64,000 bases of DNA from Halobacillus mangrovi (GCF_002097535.1 NZ_CP020772.1:2666001-2730000), one strand, 5' to 3'; positions 47,023-56,160 are shown, counted from the first letter of the stretch. Translations and numbers: made by a program. The notes: generated by a model from the sequence alone, not told the origin.

Positions 47023-47589
47023 TTACCTTATGACTAATTGTGGGCGTTGAACGAAAAGCAGAGCTACAATCACTGCACTCAGGACAAAAGCTGGCAGCAT
47101 GTATCCCCCGTTATAAATAAGGGAGTATAACCAGACGGGCTGACCTTCTGGAGCGAACTCTCCGTAAAAGACAATTCCAGCAATAAAGTGCCCAAAAAAG
47201 CGGAGTAAGCTGCCGATAAAACAGCCAACAGTTACCCAGAAAATTAAAGATCCTTTTTCATTCGAAGAGATGGCTTTCCATAGTGGTTTTGCCACAACCC
47301 CTGCTAAACCGATGACAGAAAAGGCGACCAGATAATCGAGAATCGTCTGCAACGGAGTGATGATGTAAGCACCCGTGAGTATTTGGTAAATCCCAAATAA
47401 AAGTCCTGTCGTCATCCCTCCTTTTACTCCCCAGCGAAACGCCATGATAAAGACGGGCACCATCGCAAAAGAGACCGATCCTCCCTGCGCCCATAGTTTA
47501 AACGATAAAAAAGGAATGATATCAAGTAAAATGGCTAAAGCAGAAAAGATCGCCATTTCCACTAGAAATAAAACGCGTTGGTTTCTCAC
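47023..47589 (-). CDS. thiT: thiamine transporter substrate-binding S component
   Basis: This 188-aa energy-coupling-factor S component has six helices; LWAQGGSVSFAMVPVFIMAF, RWGVKGGMTTGLLFG and SLLRFFGHFIAGIVFYGEFAP match ThiT/YuaJ. GTG 47589 is chosen, since AGGAGG lies 7 bases upstream; the longer frame runs back into the riboswitch terminator. A TPP riboswitch directly upstream confirms the role. It works with a shared ECF module not in this window. Confidence 0.93.
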   Translation of the reverse strand: MRNQRVLFLVEMAIFSALAILLDIIPFLSFKLWAQGGSVSFAMVPVFIMAFRWGVKGGMTTGLLFGIYQILTGAYIITPLQTILDYLVAFSVIGLAGVVAKPLWKAISSNEKGSLIFWVTVGCFIGSLLRFFGHFIAGIVFYGEFAPEGQPVWLYSLIYNGGYMLPAFVLSAVIVALLFVQRPQLVIR

Positions 47590-47613
47590 AATTGAGCCTC
47601 CTAGTAAAAGACA

Positions 47614-47672
47614 CAAAAAAAGCAACACCCAGGGGAAGCTTCCTGATGGAGGGTTCCCGTTAAGCATTGCTC
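47614..47672 (-). terminator. TPP riboswitch expression-platform hairpin
   Basis: On the minus strand, AGCAATGCTTAACGGG...CCCTGGGTGTTGCT folds imperfectly and is followed by TTTTTTT before the thiT ribosome site. Confidence 0.65.
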
Positions 47673-47685
47673 AACCATCAAAATA

Positions 47686-47770
47686 GCCACCATCCCTACG
47701 CCAGTGCTAACTGACAGGTTCGAAGGGTCTGAACCGCATTCACTCTCAGCCGGAAGGCTCCCCTTGAAGG
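47686..47770 (-). promoter_or_regulatory. TPP riboswitch (THI box)
   Basis: On the minus strand it shows AGGGGAGCC, GGCTGAGAGTG, CAGACCCTTCGAACCTG, TCAGTTAGCACTGGCG and TAGGGATGG, the conserved TPP aptamer segments in order. It controls thiT. Confidence 0.95.
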
Positions 47771-47894
47771 CTTTATACCGCTTGCTTTTCTTGATTTGTC
47801 TTCTATTATAGTAAAAAAAGAAGGAGAATACAAAAATTTTTATTGCCCGGGAAATCCCCCTATGAAGGGGTTTTACCTTCAGGGCTCACGCATA

Positions 47895-48641
47895 TCACAT
47901 CGTTTTTGTATACATTTGAAAGAACTCTAGACTCCGCTCAATGATTAAGTCCTGGTCATTATCCAATGTGGCTACGTGATAACTGTTTTCCAAATGGACA
48001 ATTTCTTTGTGTTCGGAAAACACAGTATCAAAAATGACCTCAGAGTTGTGCGGAGGGACGACGTGATCTTCATCCGAAACAAACACTAGAATCGGACAAT
48101 GAACGCTTGAGAGCTGGCTTTTCACCTGACTCATTAAATCCAAAAGCTGGTCAATGGAACGAACGGGTGTCCGTTCATAAGCAAGCTCTTCTACTCCTCC
48201 TTTTTTAATATCCGAACCAATCGCATCGACGAACGGGCCGTCCATTGCTTCTGTATTTTCCATCGCCGGAATATCGATCGCCGCATTTATTGGTATGACG
48301 CCCTCAATATCCGGATAGTTCTGGGCGACGTACAATGCGAGTGTCCCTCCCATAGAAAGTCCCACTGCAAATATAACTTTACACCTGTCTTTTAACCATT
48401 CGTAGGCATCATCAATGGAAGTAATCCAGTCCTCATATGTCGACTCTTCCATATCTTCTGGCGTCGTTCCATGACCTTTCAGTCGTGGCGCACAAACGGT
48501 GTACCCAGCCCTTGCGTAAGCTTCCGCAAGAGGTCTCATGCTTTGAGTTGTACCAGTAAACCCGTGGGAAACAAGAATACCAACTTCATTTCCTTTAAAG
48601 TAAATAGGACCTGCACCTTCTAAGACGTTCGTCATTTCCAT
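47895..48641 (-). CDS. carboxylesterase (Est30-like alpha/beta hydrolase)
   Basis: This 248-aa alpha/beta hydrolase has an oxyanion-hole region VSHGFTGTTQSM, nucleophile elbow GLSMGG, an acid residue in VFVSDEDHVVPP and His in ENSYHVATLD. It resembles the thermostable carboxylesterase Est30 of Geobacillus. AAAGGAGAG precedes the ATG. An SDR gene lies 27 bases upstream on the same strand, so both may be co-transcribed. Confidence 0.9.
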   Translation of the reverse strand: MEMTNVLEGAGPIYFKGNEVGILVSHGFTGTTQSMRPLAEAYARAGYTVCAPRLKGHGTTPEDMEESTYEDWITSIDDAYEWLKDRCKVIFAVGLSMGGTLALYVAQNYPDIEGVIPINAAIDIPAMENTEAMDGPFVDAIGSDIKKGGVEELAYERTPVRSIDQLLDLMSQVKSQLSSVHCPILVFVSDEDHVVPPHNSEVIFDTVFSEHKEIVHLENSYHVATLDNDQDLIIERSLEFFQMYTKTM

Positions 48642-48668
48642 GTATTTCTCTCCTTTATCAGTGTATCT

Positions 48669-49502
48669 TCAGGAAAGCAGGTTTTTCAAAACCATTCTTT
48701 CCAACCAACCCCACGGAAGCACCTTCTTTAAGAATAGGTTCATCCTTACTCCTGAACCAATTGGATAACGCAATTTTCGAATATGATCTTTTTCAGCAAG
48801 TTTGGTCATTAGTGCTGCTACTTGCTGTGGATCTCCGTGAGACTCACGATTCAATGCTTTCCAGAGAGCTTTCATATAATCGGCATAAGGTGATTCAGGG
48901 TTATAAACGGCGTTTGGCAACTCCATTCCAGAACTCCAAATATTTGTTTCATAGGAACCTGGTTCAATTAAACCTACATCGATTCCAAAAGGTTTCACTT
49001 CGAACCGCAGACTTTCGGATAGCCCTTCCAGCGCGTATTTCGATGATACGTACGCGGACAATCCTGGAAAGCCAATTCGACCGCTCACGCTGCTGACGTT
49101 TAAGATTTTTCCGCTTTGTTGTTTTCTCATAACAGGGAGCACAGCTTTCGTTACACTTATTACACCAAATAAATTCGTTTCGAACTGACGCCGATAAGCC
49201 TCCAGAGGTACTTGTTCCACAAAACCTCCAATCGCAAAACCCGCATTATTGACGAGCACGTCCACTCTCTCAACTTCTTGAAGCCTTTCCTGAAAGTGAG
49301 CCAATGAGATAGCATCTGTCACATCTAACTGCCAAACTTCAATTCTTCGTTTGACTTCCTCATTTATAGAATCCTTTTTAAATAGCTTCGCTTTTTCCAT
49401 ATTTCTCATCGTTGCGATAACACGGAATCCTTTTTCAGCACATTTCAATGCGGTCATGTAGCCAAAACCACTAGATGCACCGGTAATAACGACCGTTTTC
49501 AT
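48669..49502 (-). CDS. short-chain dehydrogenase/reductase
   Basis: This 277-aa SDR has the cofactor motif TGASSGFGYMTA, NNAG in VDVLVNNAGFAIGG, and catalytic Ser/Tyr-Lys in NVSSVSGRIGFPGLSAYVSSKYALEG. It uses NAD(P)H; Arg-Asn at ATMRNMEKAK after beta-2 suggests NADP preference. The substrate is unknown. AAGGAGG precedes the ATG. Confidence 0.9.
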   Translation of the reverse strand: MKTVVITGASSGFGYMTALKCAEKGFRVIATMRNMEKAKLFKKDSINEEVKRRIEVWQLDVTDAISLAHFQERLQEVERVDVLVNNAGFAIGGFVEQVPLEAYRRQFETNLFGVISVTKAVLPVMRKQQSGKILNVSSVSGRIGFPGLSAYVSSKYALEGLSESLRFEVKPFGIDVGLIEPGSYETNIWSSGMELPNAVYNPESPYADYMKALWKALNRESHGDPQQVAALMTKLAEKDHIRKLRYPIGSGVRMNLFLKKVLPWGWLERMVLKNLLS

Positions 49503-49659
49503 CAGATCAAACCTCCTTACTGTTCTCTACATTTAGTTCGATAGTGGTCCTCCTATTCCCTTTTCTAAAAAGGAATGCTAGGGTTCAATCTTGAATAATG
49601 GTAAGATAGCAGATGGTTTGTTTTAACCGAAATCATTATAGAAAGGAAGTTTCATAGCT

Positions 49660-50784
49660 ATGAGTTCTGACATGAAGCTTCAGAAGCTATCTCCCTTTTA
49701 TGATCCGTGGGAAGCCTACATGGACGTAAAAGAACACGGAAAGATGACCTTATCCAATATTGAATTCACAACGACGACCTTATGTAATATGAGGTGTGAG
49801 CACTGTGCAGTCGGATATACATTGCAACATAAAGACCCAGAAGCATTGCCAATGGAATTGCTTTTAAAGCGGCTTGATGAAATTCCTCACTTAAGAACGC
49901 TGAGTATTACCGGCGGTGAACCGATGATGTCCAAAAAATCTGTGGAACAATATGTCGTACCTTTACTTAAATATGCCCACGAGCGCGGGGTCCGTACACA
50001 AATAAATTCCAATCTGACTCTTCCTTATAAACGATATCTGCCGATTATCCCTTACTTGGATGTATTACATATTTCACACAACTGGGGAACAATTGAAGAA
50101 TTCATCCATACAGGTTTTGCCCATATGGAAAGAAAGCCCACGGAAGAAAACCGTAAAATGTTTTTCGACCGTATGGTAGAAAACTCTCAGCGCCTATCTG
50201 AAGAAGGCGTTATGGTTTCAGCAGAAACAATGCTGAATCGACGGACTTACCCTTACCTTGAGGAAATTCACGATCATGTAAGGGAAATGAAGTGTGCTAG
50301 GCATGAAATTCACCCGATGTACCCTGTGGACTTTGCCAGCAGTTTAGAAACTTTGAGTCTAGAGAAAATGAGAGAAGCTATCAATCGTCTTCTCGACAAC
50401 CGGGACCAAGAGATGTGGATGCTCTTTGGTACCCTTCCCTATTACCCTTGCAGTTCTTCTCAGGATGACTTAGATATGCTGAAACGATTGTATGAAGAGA
50501 AAAATGTGACAGTAAGGAACGATCCTGATGGCCGCTCCCGGTTAAACGTAAACATCTTCAGCGGAGACATTATCGTGACTGACTTTGGAGACGAACCCGG
50601 TCTAGGAAACATCAAAGATACAAAGCTCACAGATGCCTATCAAAACTGGATGGGAACAAAAACAGCGAAAAGCCTAAACTGCCACTGTCCGGCAGTGGAA
50701 TGCCTTGGTCCTAATGTATTAGTCAAAAACACGTATTACCAAGAGATCGACTTCCAAAAACGCAGCACAAATATATCATTATAA
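49660..50784 (+). CDS. yfkAB: radical SAM protein YfkAB
   Basis: This 374-aa protein has the radical SAM cluster motif CNMRCEHC, the ITGGEPMM SAM contact, and a Cys-rich C-terminus (NCHCPAVECLGPN) typical of the CxCxxxxC proteins called YfkAB in Bacillus. The substrate is unknown. GGAAG lies upstream of the first ATG. It is monocistronic with a strong terminator. Confidence 0.88.
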   Translation: MSSDMKLQKLSPFYDPWEAYMDVKEHGKMTLSNIEFTTTTLCNMRCEHCAVGYTLQHKDPEALPMELLLKRLDEIPHLRTLSITGGEPMMSKKSVEQYVVPLLKYAHERGVRTQINSNLTLPYKRYLPIIPYLDVLHISHNWGTIEEFIHTGFAHMERKPTEENRKMFFDRMVENSQRLSEEGVMVSAETMLNRRTYPYLEEIHDHVREMKCARHEIHPMYPVDFASSLETLSLEKMREAINRLLDNRDQEMWMLFGTLPYYPCSSSQDDLDMLKRLYEEKNVTVRNDPDGRSRLNVNIFSGDIIVTDFGDEPGLGNIKDTKLTDAYQNWMGTKTAKSLNCHCPAVECLGPNVLVKNTYYQEIDFQKRSTNISL

Positions 50785-50788
50785 TGAA

Positions 50789-50829
50789 AAGAAGAGCTCT
50801 CCGTTGGAGACTCTTCTTGTAATTTTTTG
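50789..50829 (+). terminator. hairpin terminator
   Basis: AAGAAGAG-TCTCC pairs with GGAGA-TCTTCTT (one mismatch), followed by a T-run, after yfkAB. Confidence 0.8.
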
Positions 50830-50886
50830 ACGGTATTTCCATGTTTGATTACAATAAAATATAATAGCCAGGAAAGGGGAAGCCCT

Positions 50887-51477
50887 ATGCCACTAATTAA
50901 AGATGGTACGACCACCATCGCCTATACCCTACATAAAAAAGCAGATATACATTTTGTGAAGATTTACATTGATGATTTAAATGGAATTAAAGTGACTGCC
51001 TCAGAATTAAGAAGTGAAGATAAGATACAAGCGTTTCTTAATAAGAAAGCAGAATGGATCAAAGATAAATGGACATCTCTCCATGAAAATCTTTATCATA
51101 TAGACCGACTCACCTTAGAGGATGGTCAAAAAATTTCTTATCTCGGCCGATCTTATCAACTCATCATACAGGAATCAGATGAAGATCAAGCAACGTTTCG
51201 CTTTCAAAAAGGAAAATTCCGGTTTACTTATCCACCAGCGATCGATATGGGAGAGAGAAATGAAAAACTGATTCAACTCGCTAGAGAATGGCTTCAATCA
51301 AAAGCAGACGAAAAGTATAGGAAGCTTCATAGTAGCAAGGTTACACGTGAAGAAGACGTCTTTAGATTAGGTGTGAAAGAGACTGATCACATTAAATTGA
51401 ATTGGAGGCTGGTGCAGCAGCCTAAAGCTGAAATTTTAGAGCGAATTGACGACTTAATACAAGAGAAAACATGTTAA
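50887..51477 (+). CDS. YgjP-like protein lacking the HExxH zinc motif
   Basis: This 196-aa protein resembles YgjP/M48-like (DUF45) metallopeptidases in its N-terminal IAYTLHKKADIHFVKIYID and in the block KETDHIKLNWRLVQQP, corresponding to IRLNWRL of the family. It then ends 25 residues later, where the family has the VVHELxH zinc site. The catalytic motif is absent, so it is truncated or non-catalytic. ATG 50887 follows AAAGGGG; the longer upstream frame has no SD. Confidence 0.7.
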   Translation: MPLIKDGTTTIAYTLHKKADIHFVKIYIDDLNGIKVTASELRSEDKIQAFLNKKAEWIKDKWTSLHENLYHIDRLTLEDGQKISYLGRSYQLIIQESDEDQATFRFQKGKFRFTYPPAIDMGERNEKLIQLAREWLQSKADEKYRKLHSSKVTREEDVFRLGVKETDHIKLNWRLVQQPKAEILERIDDLIQEKTC

Positions 51478-51507
51478 AAACCCGCCAGATGAAAATCTGA
51501 CGGGTTT
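51476..51507. terminator. bidirectional terminator
   Basis: AAAACCCG-C-AGAT pairs with ATCT-A-CGGGTTTT between convergent genes. Confidence 0.8.
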
Positions 51508-51511
51508 TGAT

Positions 51512-52318
51512 TTAAATGAATAATAATAGACTTAAGGCCATCACAGCCATTCCTGCGACAACTCCGTATATTGATAGATGTGCTTCTCCATATCTTCTGG
51601 AAGCAGGAAGCAGCTCATCTAATGAAATAAAGACCATAATTCCCGCTACTCCAGCAAACAGAATGCCGAACACCATATCATTCAAAAACGGCATTAATAA
51701 GAGGTAAGCAAGAATGGCACCAACCGGCTCAGACAATCCGCTCAAAAAAGAAAGGTTGAATGCTTTCTTTTTACTTCCAGTAGCGAAATAGACCGGAACG
51801 GAAACAGCAATTCCCTCTGGAATGTTATGGATGGCAATAGCCACAGCAATCGCAACGCCCAGGTTCGGGTCATTTAAAGCAGCCGTAAACGTTGCAATTC
51901 CTTCAGGGAAGTTGTGGATGGCAATGGCTAATGCTGTGAACGTTCCCATTTTAAGAAGCTGAGCGTCCGTTCTTTCAGATTTAGGTTTCTCCATATCCTC
52001 AACTTTCTTCACTTCATGCGGGTTTCCTGCTTTCGGAATAACTTTATCGATTAATGCAATTACGACCATACCACCAAAAAAACCACCGACGGTCACCCAT
52101 CTTCCAGGCACCTCTCCCATTGAATTGACAAGGGCCTCCTGTGCCTTAAAGAAGATCTCTATCATTGATACATAAATCATTACCCCAGCGGAAAAACCAA
52201 GGGATATGGATAAAAACCTCGTATTTGTTCTTGATGTAAAAAAAGCCAGAATACTCCCGATCCCAGTAGCCAAACCGGCGAGAAGGGTCAGGCTAAAGGC
52301 GAGTACAAGATTCTCCAT
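51512..52318 (-). CDS. zupT: ZIP-family metal transporter (ZupT-like)
   Basis: This 268-aa protein has eight helices and the two ZIP metal-path motifs [12 protein letters not shown] (TM4) and [12 protein letters not shown] (TM5). It imports zinc and other divalent metals. The cytoplasmic loop ([19 protein letters not shown]) is charged. ATG 52318 follows AAAGGGAG; the upstream GTG-type extension includes this ribosome site and is not used. Confidence 0.92.
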   Translation of the reverse strand: MENLVLAFSLTLLAGLATGIGSILAFFTSRTNTRFLSISLGFSAGVMIYVSMIEIFFKAQEALVNSMGEVPGRWVTVGGFFGGMVVIALIDKVIPKAGNPHEVKKVEDMEKPKSERTDAQLLKMGTFTALAIAIHNFPEGIATFTAALNDPNLGVAIAVAIAIHNIPEGIAVSVPVYFATGSKKKAFNLSFLSGLSEPVGAILAYLLLMPFLNDMVFGILFAGVAGIMVFISLDELLPASRRYGEAHLSIYGVVAGMAVMALSLLLFI

Positions 52319-52345
52319 TCTTTTCTCTCCCTTTCGTACGAACAT

Positions 52346-52673
52346 GCTAAAGTCATTGTATCTTATATTTTTTCATTTGAACAACTTTTTTAGTTGGAGT
52401 AACTTTTTATGTTCGCATAGAAATAATATGGCTATGACCTAAGTCATTTATAATATTCACTTTTCGCCCAAGTGTGCCCATTTCCAGTGCGAGTCCAAAG
52501 AAGAAACTATACAACTATAAAACATAAACCATATGGTTAATGCTTACACTGTATCCTATAATTGGGTATTTTTATAAAGAGGAAAAATTACCAATAACAA
52601 AAGAGCATTATATGAGGATAATATTTGGTAAATGTGTTATGGTGGGGACATGTCTGAGATTAGGAGTTGAAGT
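52346..52673. other. intergenic region, nothing assigned
   Basis: About 330 AT-rich bases between divergent zupT and a small unknown gene. No ribosome site with an open frame, no repeat, and no recognisable Zur or other metal box is seen. Confidence 0.5.
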
Positions 52674-52910
52674 ATGGAATTACTTCAATATATAAAAGGT
52701 GAAGGATACACGGAAGCTTCTTTCGTTCATACGGATGGAAACAACTGCTATCTTTCCCTTCGTGAGATAAAAACAAACGAACAGCTCTATGAGCACTTAC
52801 AATTGGTACCCACTCGCGTTCATTATTTCCCGTTGGAGAGAGAACCTTATTTAGAATGTGTAACCTATGAAAAAACAATAAAAATTAAACTAATTAAGGG
52901 CACTCTGTGA
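52674..52910 (+). CDS. hypothetical protein (78 aa)
   Basis: I do not recognise this protein. AGGAG lies 7 bases before ATG. The sequence is polar, without membrane helices, with two Cys not arranged as a motif. A gene with an HEAGH motif follows 73 bases downstream in the same direction. Confidence 0.6.
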   Translation: MELLQYIKGEGYTEASFVHTDGNNCYLSLREIKTNEQLYEHLQLVPTRVHYFPLEREPYLECVTYEKTIKIKLIKGTL

Positions 52911-52983
52911 CCCTTCTTTTTAATTCACGGTCAGCCTCTCCTGATCAACTTCTTAGAAATTAAGCTTCCTATGGAGGGTTTCA

Positions 52984-53463
52984 ATGTTCACACTTAGTGA
53001 TATTCCTATGTTCTTTGTTAACTTTTTTCTTATATTACCCATCGTCACCCTCATCCATGAAGCGGGACATGTATTGACAGCCCGCTTGTTTGGAGGAAAG
53101 ATCAAATTCTGCATAGGCACAGGCGAAACCCTTTTCCATATCGGGTCACTTGAAGTGAAGAAAAAGTACTTTATGGAGGGCTGGTGTCAATATGAGGCGC
53201 TGACCTACAATAAAACATGGGCTCATGTCTCTATCTATCTAGCGGGAAGTTTATTCAATTTAATCGTTATCCTACTGATGAATTACCTCATTATGACGGA
53301 TGTCTTACCCGCGACACTATTTTTCTATCAGTACGCTTATTTTTCCATTTACTTCATCTTTTTTTCGTTATTCCCTTACAGAAATGATGATGGAAAGCCA
53401 AGCGATGGACTGGCTGTCTATGACGTCATTCGATACGGAAAAGCGGAAGATCCTATAGACTAA
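52984..53463 (+). CDS. small membrane metalloprotease (M50-like)
   Basis: This 159-aa protein has a membrane helix containing LIHEAGHVLTARLFGG, the HExxH zinc motif of site-2 proteases, two further hydrophobic stretches, and a C-terminal PYRNDDGKPSDGLAVYD that may supply the third ligand Asp. It is much shorter than RseP/SpoIVFB and has no PDZ or CBS domain. GGAGGG precedes the ATG. A zinc-ribbon-like gene follows 28 bases downstream. Confidence 0.72.
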   Translation: MFTLSDIPMFFVNFFLILPIVTLIHEAGHVLTARLFGGKIKFCIGTGETLFHIGSLEVKKKYFMEGWCQYEALTYNKTWAHVSIYLAGSLFNLIVILLMNYLIMTDVLPATLFFYQYAYFSIYFIFFSLFPYRNDDGKPSDGLAVYDVIRYGKAEDPID

Positions 53464-53491
53464 AACTAATGACGAATTAAGGAGTATCTTC

Positions 53492-53698
53492 ATGAATAAC
53501 TATCAAGTCGGGCAGCTAATTCAAAAAAGATGTACGAGCTGCTATAACAACCAAGTGGCCGTTCTCAAAGTCGACCGAAAAGATTTTAATGAGAAGTCCG
53601 CTTTTTTCATTTGGACACAATGTCCGGAATGCGGAATGAACCATAGCGAACTAATGCCTGAAAAAATGGATAACAACGATAAAAGATCAACCAGTTAA
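53492..53698 (+). CDS. small zinc-ribbon-like protein (68 aa)
   Basis: This 68-aa protein has two Cys pairs, KRCTSCYN and QCPECGMN, spaced 27 residues apart, fitting a zinc ribbon. AAGGAG precedes the ATG. It follows the HEAGH gene closely and ends with a terminator, so the two are probably co-transcribed. Function is unknown. Confidence 0.68.
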   Translation: MNNYQVGQLIQKRCTSCYNNQVAVLKVDRKDFNEKSAFFIWTQCPECGMNHSELMPEKMDNNDKRSTS

Positions 53699-53715
53699 TT
53701 TGGTTGATCTTTTTT
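53681..53715 (+). terminator. hairpin terminator
   Basis: AAAAGATCAACCA pairs with TGGTTGATCTTTT, overlapping the end of the zinc-ribbon-like gene. Confidence 0.88.
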
Positions 53716-53844
53716 ATCTTAACGCGTTCGATTTTGACCATTTATAGCATAAGTGGGGACTCCATATGATCTCCCAAGCTACCAATGAGGATTCCGGCTA
53801 GGAATGAGAATAAAAACAATAACACAAAAACTACAACTGTCAGG

Positions 53845-54129
53845 TTATATCGCTCTCATCACTTTCTTTTCTTTTTGACATCGTTCACACCGATAGATCG
53901 ACCTAGACTTTATTTCTTCGTCCCATCCCACGTGATTGTATTTATGTAAGCCAATCCTGCAAAGAAGGTTGGTTTCTTTCCTGATTACTAAATTGTAAAC
54001 GATGATGCAGAGCACTCCAGCAATAATGAGAACAATGGCCATTACACTCGACACCTTATGATTAAGTGTAAGTAGTAAAAGGATTCCTGTTAATAAAAGC
54101 AATGAACCAGCTAATTGTATTCCTTTCAT
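53845..54129 (-). CDS. small membrane protein with C-terminal Cys motif (94 aa)
   Basis: Two hydrophobic helices (LAGSLLLLTGILLLLTL and VMAIVLIIAGVLCIIVYNL) are followed by a soluble tail CRIGLHKYNHVG...YRCERCQKEKKV, with CxxC and a His that could bind metal, similar to DUF1660-type tails. ATG 54129 follows AAGGTGG. A second small membrane gene lies 40 bases upstream on the same strand. Confidence 0.6.
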   Translation of the reverse strand: MKGIQLAGSLLLLTGILLLLTLNHKVSSVMAIVLIIAGVLCIIVYNLVIRKETNLLCRIGLHKYNHVGWDEEIKSRSIYRCERCQKEKKVMRAI

Positions 54130-54169
54130 GAGCAGAGAACCACCTTCCAATTGGGTCAATCATCTCATC

Positions 54170-54358
54170 TTAGAGAAACTCCAAGCTTAACCCCACATAG
54201 ATAAGTGTAGACACAACGAAAAAGCCAATAATGAACAAGGTTTTGCGGAAGGCCGACCAGCCTTTCATCCACCCCCAGCGTTTTCGGTCTGCATCTAACC
54301 AGAAATAATCAATCACTACTGCAAGAATGAGAAGAAATAACGCAGCAAAAGCCCCCAT
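54170..54358 (-). CDS. small membrane protein (62 aa)
   Basis: Two membrane helices (GAFAALFLLILAVVIDYFWL and TLFIIGFFVVSTLIYVGLSL) flank a basic loop (DADRKRWGWMKGW). ATG 54358 follows GGAGG 9 bases upstream. I do not recognise it; it is probably co-transcribed with the next gene downstream. Confidence 0.6.
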   Translation of the reverse strand: MGAFAALFLLILAVVIDYFWLDADRKRWGWMKGWSAFRKTLFIIGFFVVSTLIYVGLSLEFL

Positions 54359-54394
54359 TCGTAAAAGCCTCCATTCGAGATTTGAACAAAGCAT

Positions 54395-54789
54395 ACCACA
54401 GAACTTCCAAATTCATCCATTACAAAGATCGATTAGGCCTAATAGAGGTGGAGAATTCACGCTTCTTTTCTTTATCAGTAAAATAATAGCATCAACGCAT
54501 TTTCTTCGCGATCTGAGAGATCAATTTGTACTGCCATGCAGCCATTCAATCCCACTCAAACCACTTATTTACTTTCATTCCTTAAACTGAATTTTTGATA
54601 ACTCATCTCATAACCTTATGTTTGAAAGGTTGTATTCATATTTCATTAAATTAATGAAAAATTTAAGTGATGAAGGGGATCCGTACAAACTTTATTAACT
54701 CCAGTGCATAAAAATATTATGTATAATTTTATTCTTTGCGGCTAATACTTTTAGCAATTTGATACGTTTTACAAGAAAGGAGCCGTATC
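54395..54789. other. intergenic region
   Basis: About 395 AT-rich bases. It holds a TATAAT at 54722-54727 that may serve the small gene at 54790, without a clear -35. I see no other gene, repeat or structured RNA. Confidence 0.45.
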
Positions 54790-54936
54790 GTGGTCGAGAA
54801 GTATTTGATTTATTACCAGGCGAAGTCTGGAATTGTAAAAGAGATTCCTGTGTTTGCCTCCCATAGAGAAAAAGCAAGGCAAGATTATTTAAAGAGTAAT
54901 CCCCAAGCTAAAATTATTCATATCCGTCTTCTGTAA
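54790..54936 (+). CDS. small hypothetical protein (48 aa)
   Basis: A GTG-initiated 48-aa frame with AAGAAAGGAG 7 bases upstream and a terminator 17 bases after the stop. The product includes VEKYLIYYQAKSGIVKEIP and ends KSNPQAKIIHIRLL, a basic mix of strand and helix without membrane segments. The gene signals (ribosome site, terminator) rather than homology support it. Confidence 0.55.
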   Translation: MVEKYLIYYQAKSGIVKEIPVFASHREKARQDYLKSNPQAKIIHIRLL

Positions 54937-54953
54937 AAGGGCTTTTGGGCAAG

Positions 54954-54985
54954 CGGCTGAACTAAGCAATGGTTTAGCCGTTTTT
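54954..54985 (+). terminator. hairpin terminator
   Basis: CGGCTGAAC pairs with GTTTAGCCG, followed by TTTTT, after the 48-aa gene. Confidence 0.75.
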
Positions 54986-55185
54986 CCTTTTACAACAATA
55001 CGATTTATTGCTCTAATCTGAGATTGATCATCATTTAATCTACATTTCCAAATTGTTATCTCCTACCACTTCTAAAGTCTTATATAAAAATTCTTGCACC
55101 TCATACAAAGAAGGTTATATTTTGAATCGTTAAGGGAATACGGCTACTATGAATTTCCAAATCTTTTACTTTAGGAGGATATGAA

Positions 55186-55755
55186 ATGTCCGCAAAAAAA
55201 GTATTGATTGTAACCGGTGATGCCGTAGAAGCATTAGAAGTGTATTATCCTTATTTCAGATGTTTAGAAGAAGGTTTTGAAGTGGATATCGCAGCACCTC
55301 ATCAGAAAAAACTGAACACCGTCATCCACGATTTTGAGGATTGGGAAACCTATACGGAAAAGAGGGGGTATATGGTAGAGTCGAACCTGACCTTTTCCGA
55401 TGTGAATCCTGGTGATTACGATGCGTTGATCATTCCGGGCGGTCGTGCTCCTGAACACATCCGCATGAATGAAAATTTACCAGGAATCGTGAGCCACTTC
55501 TTTATTGCAGAAAAGCCTATTGCCGTTATGTGTCATGGAAGCCTTGTATTAACGACGATCGCGGATCAAGTGAAAGGACGGAAGTTAACCGCCTACCACG
55601 CTTGTAAGCCTGAAGTACAAAGTGTCGGAGCAGAATACATGGATGAGATGAATTACGTCGATCATAACCTCATATCCGGACATGCTTGGCCTGATCTTCC
55701 TGCGATTATGAAAGAGTTTGTAAAACAGGTAAATGGTTCAAAAGTAAATACTTAA
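55186..55755 (+). CDS. DJ-1/PfpI family protein
   Basis: This 189-aa class I glutamine amidotransferase-like protein has the nucleophile Cys in AVMCHGSLVLTT, an upstream conserved Glu region (DAVEALEVYYPYFRC) and IIPGGRAPEHIR. Related proteins act as proteases, glyoxalases or deglycases; the activity here is not predictable. AGGAGG precedes the ATG. It is monocistronic. Confidence 0.9.
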   Translation: MSAKKVLIVTGDAVEALEVYYPYFRCLEEGFEVDIAAPHQKKLNTVIHDFEDWETYTEKRGYMVESNLTFSDVNPGDYDALIIPGGRAPEHIRMNENLPGIVSHFFIAEKPIAVMCHGSLVLTTIADQVKGRKLTAYHACKPEVQSVGAEYMDEMNYVDHNLISGHAWPDLPAIMKEFVKQVNGSKVNT

Positions 55756-55952
55756 GCTCAAGCTATTTACCGATGGTGGAGGTTGGTTGCCGCTATTCCC
55801 GTTGAAATCGAGCAATTTTCACGGACACCTACTCTTGTACTAAGTAACGGAAATATTCTAATTCACACAAATATCTTTAATTTGAGTACTCAGGCTATGA
55901 TTATGTGGAGAGTGGAGCTAGCTGAATGATATCCTTCATTATATTTCAATCC

Positions 55953-55990
55953 CACTATAAAAGGGCGATATCAATCGCCCTTTTATAGTG
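55953..55990. terminator. bidirectional terminator
   Basis: CACTATAAAAGGGCGAT pairs perfectly with ATCGCCCTTTTATAGTG around a 4-base loop. Confidence 0.93.
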
Positions 55991-55992
55991 AT

Positions 55993-56160
55993 TCACCTGC
56001 TTTTTTGACAGGTTTCACACAACATTTCTCCTTCATTTCTTAAATAAGATTTCACTTCTGCAAACCCTTTCATTTTAGGGTAGCGTAATTTTACATAGAC
56101 GACATCGTTGCCGCTTATTTCTTTACCGCAACTTGCACATTCGGGTGCTCGATTTAACAA
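55993..56160 (-). CDS. small zinc-binding-type protein (55 aa)
   Basis: TTG 56160 is chosen because a near-perfect SD (GGAGGTGGAT) ends 3 bases upstream; a longer frame from 56259 has none. The product contains CASCGKEI and MLCETCQ, two CxxC pairs about 40 residues apart, consistent with a zinc ribbon, and a basic middle (VKLRYPKMKGFAEVKSY). I do not recognise the family. It is followed by a strong terminator. Confidence 0.65.
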   Translation of the reverse strand: MLNRAPECASCGKEISGNDVVYVKLRYPKMKGFAEVKSYLRNEGEMLCETCQKSR

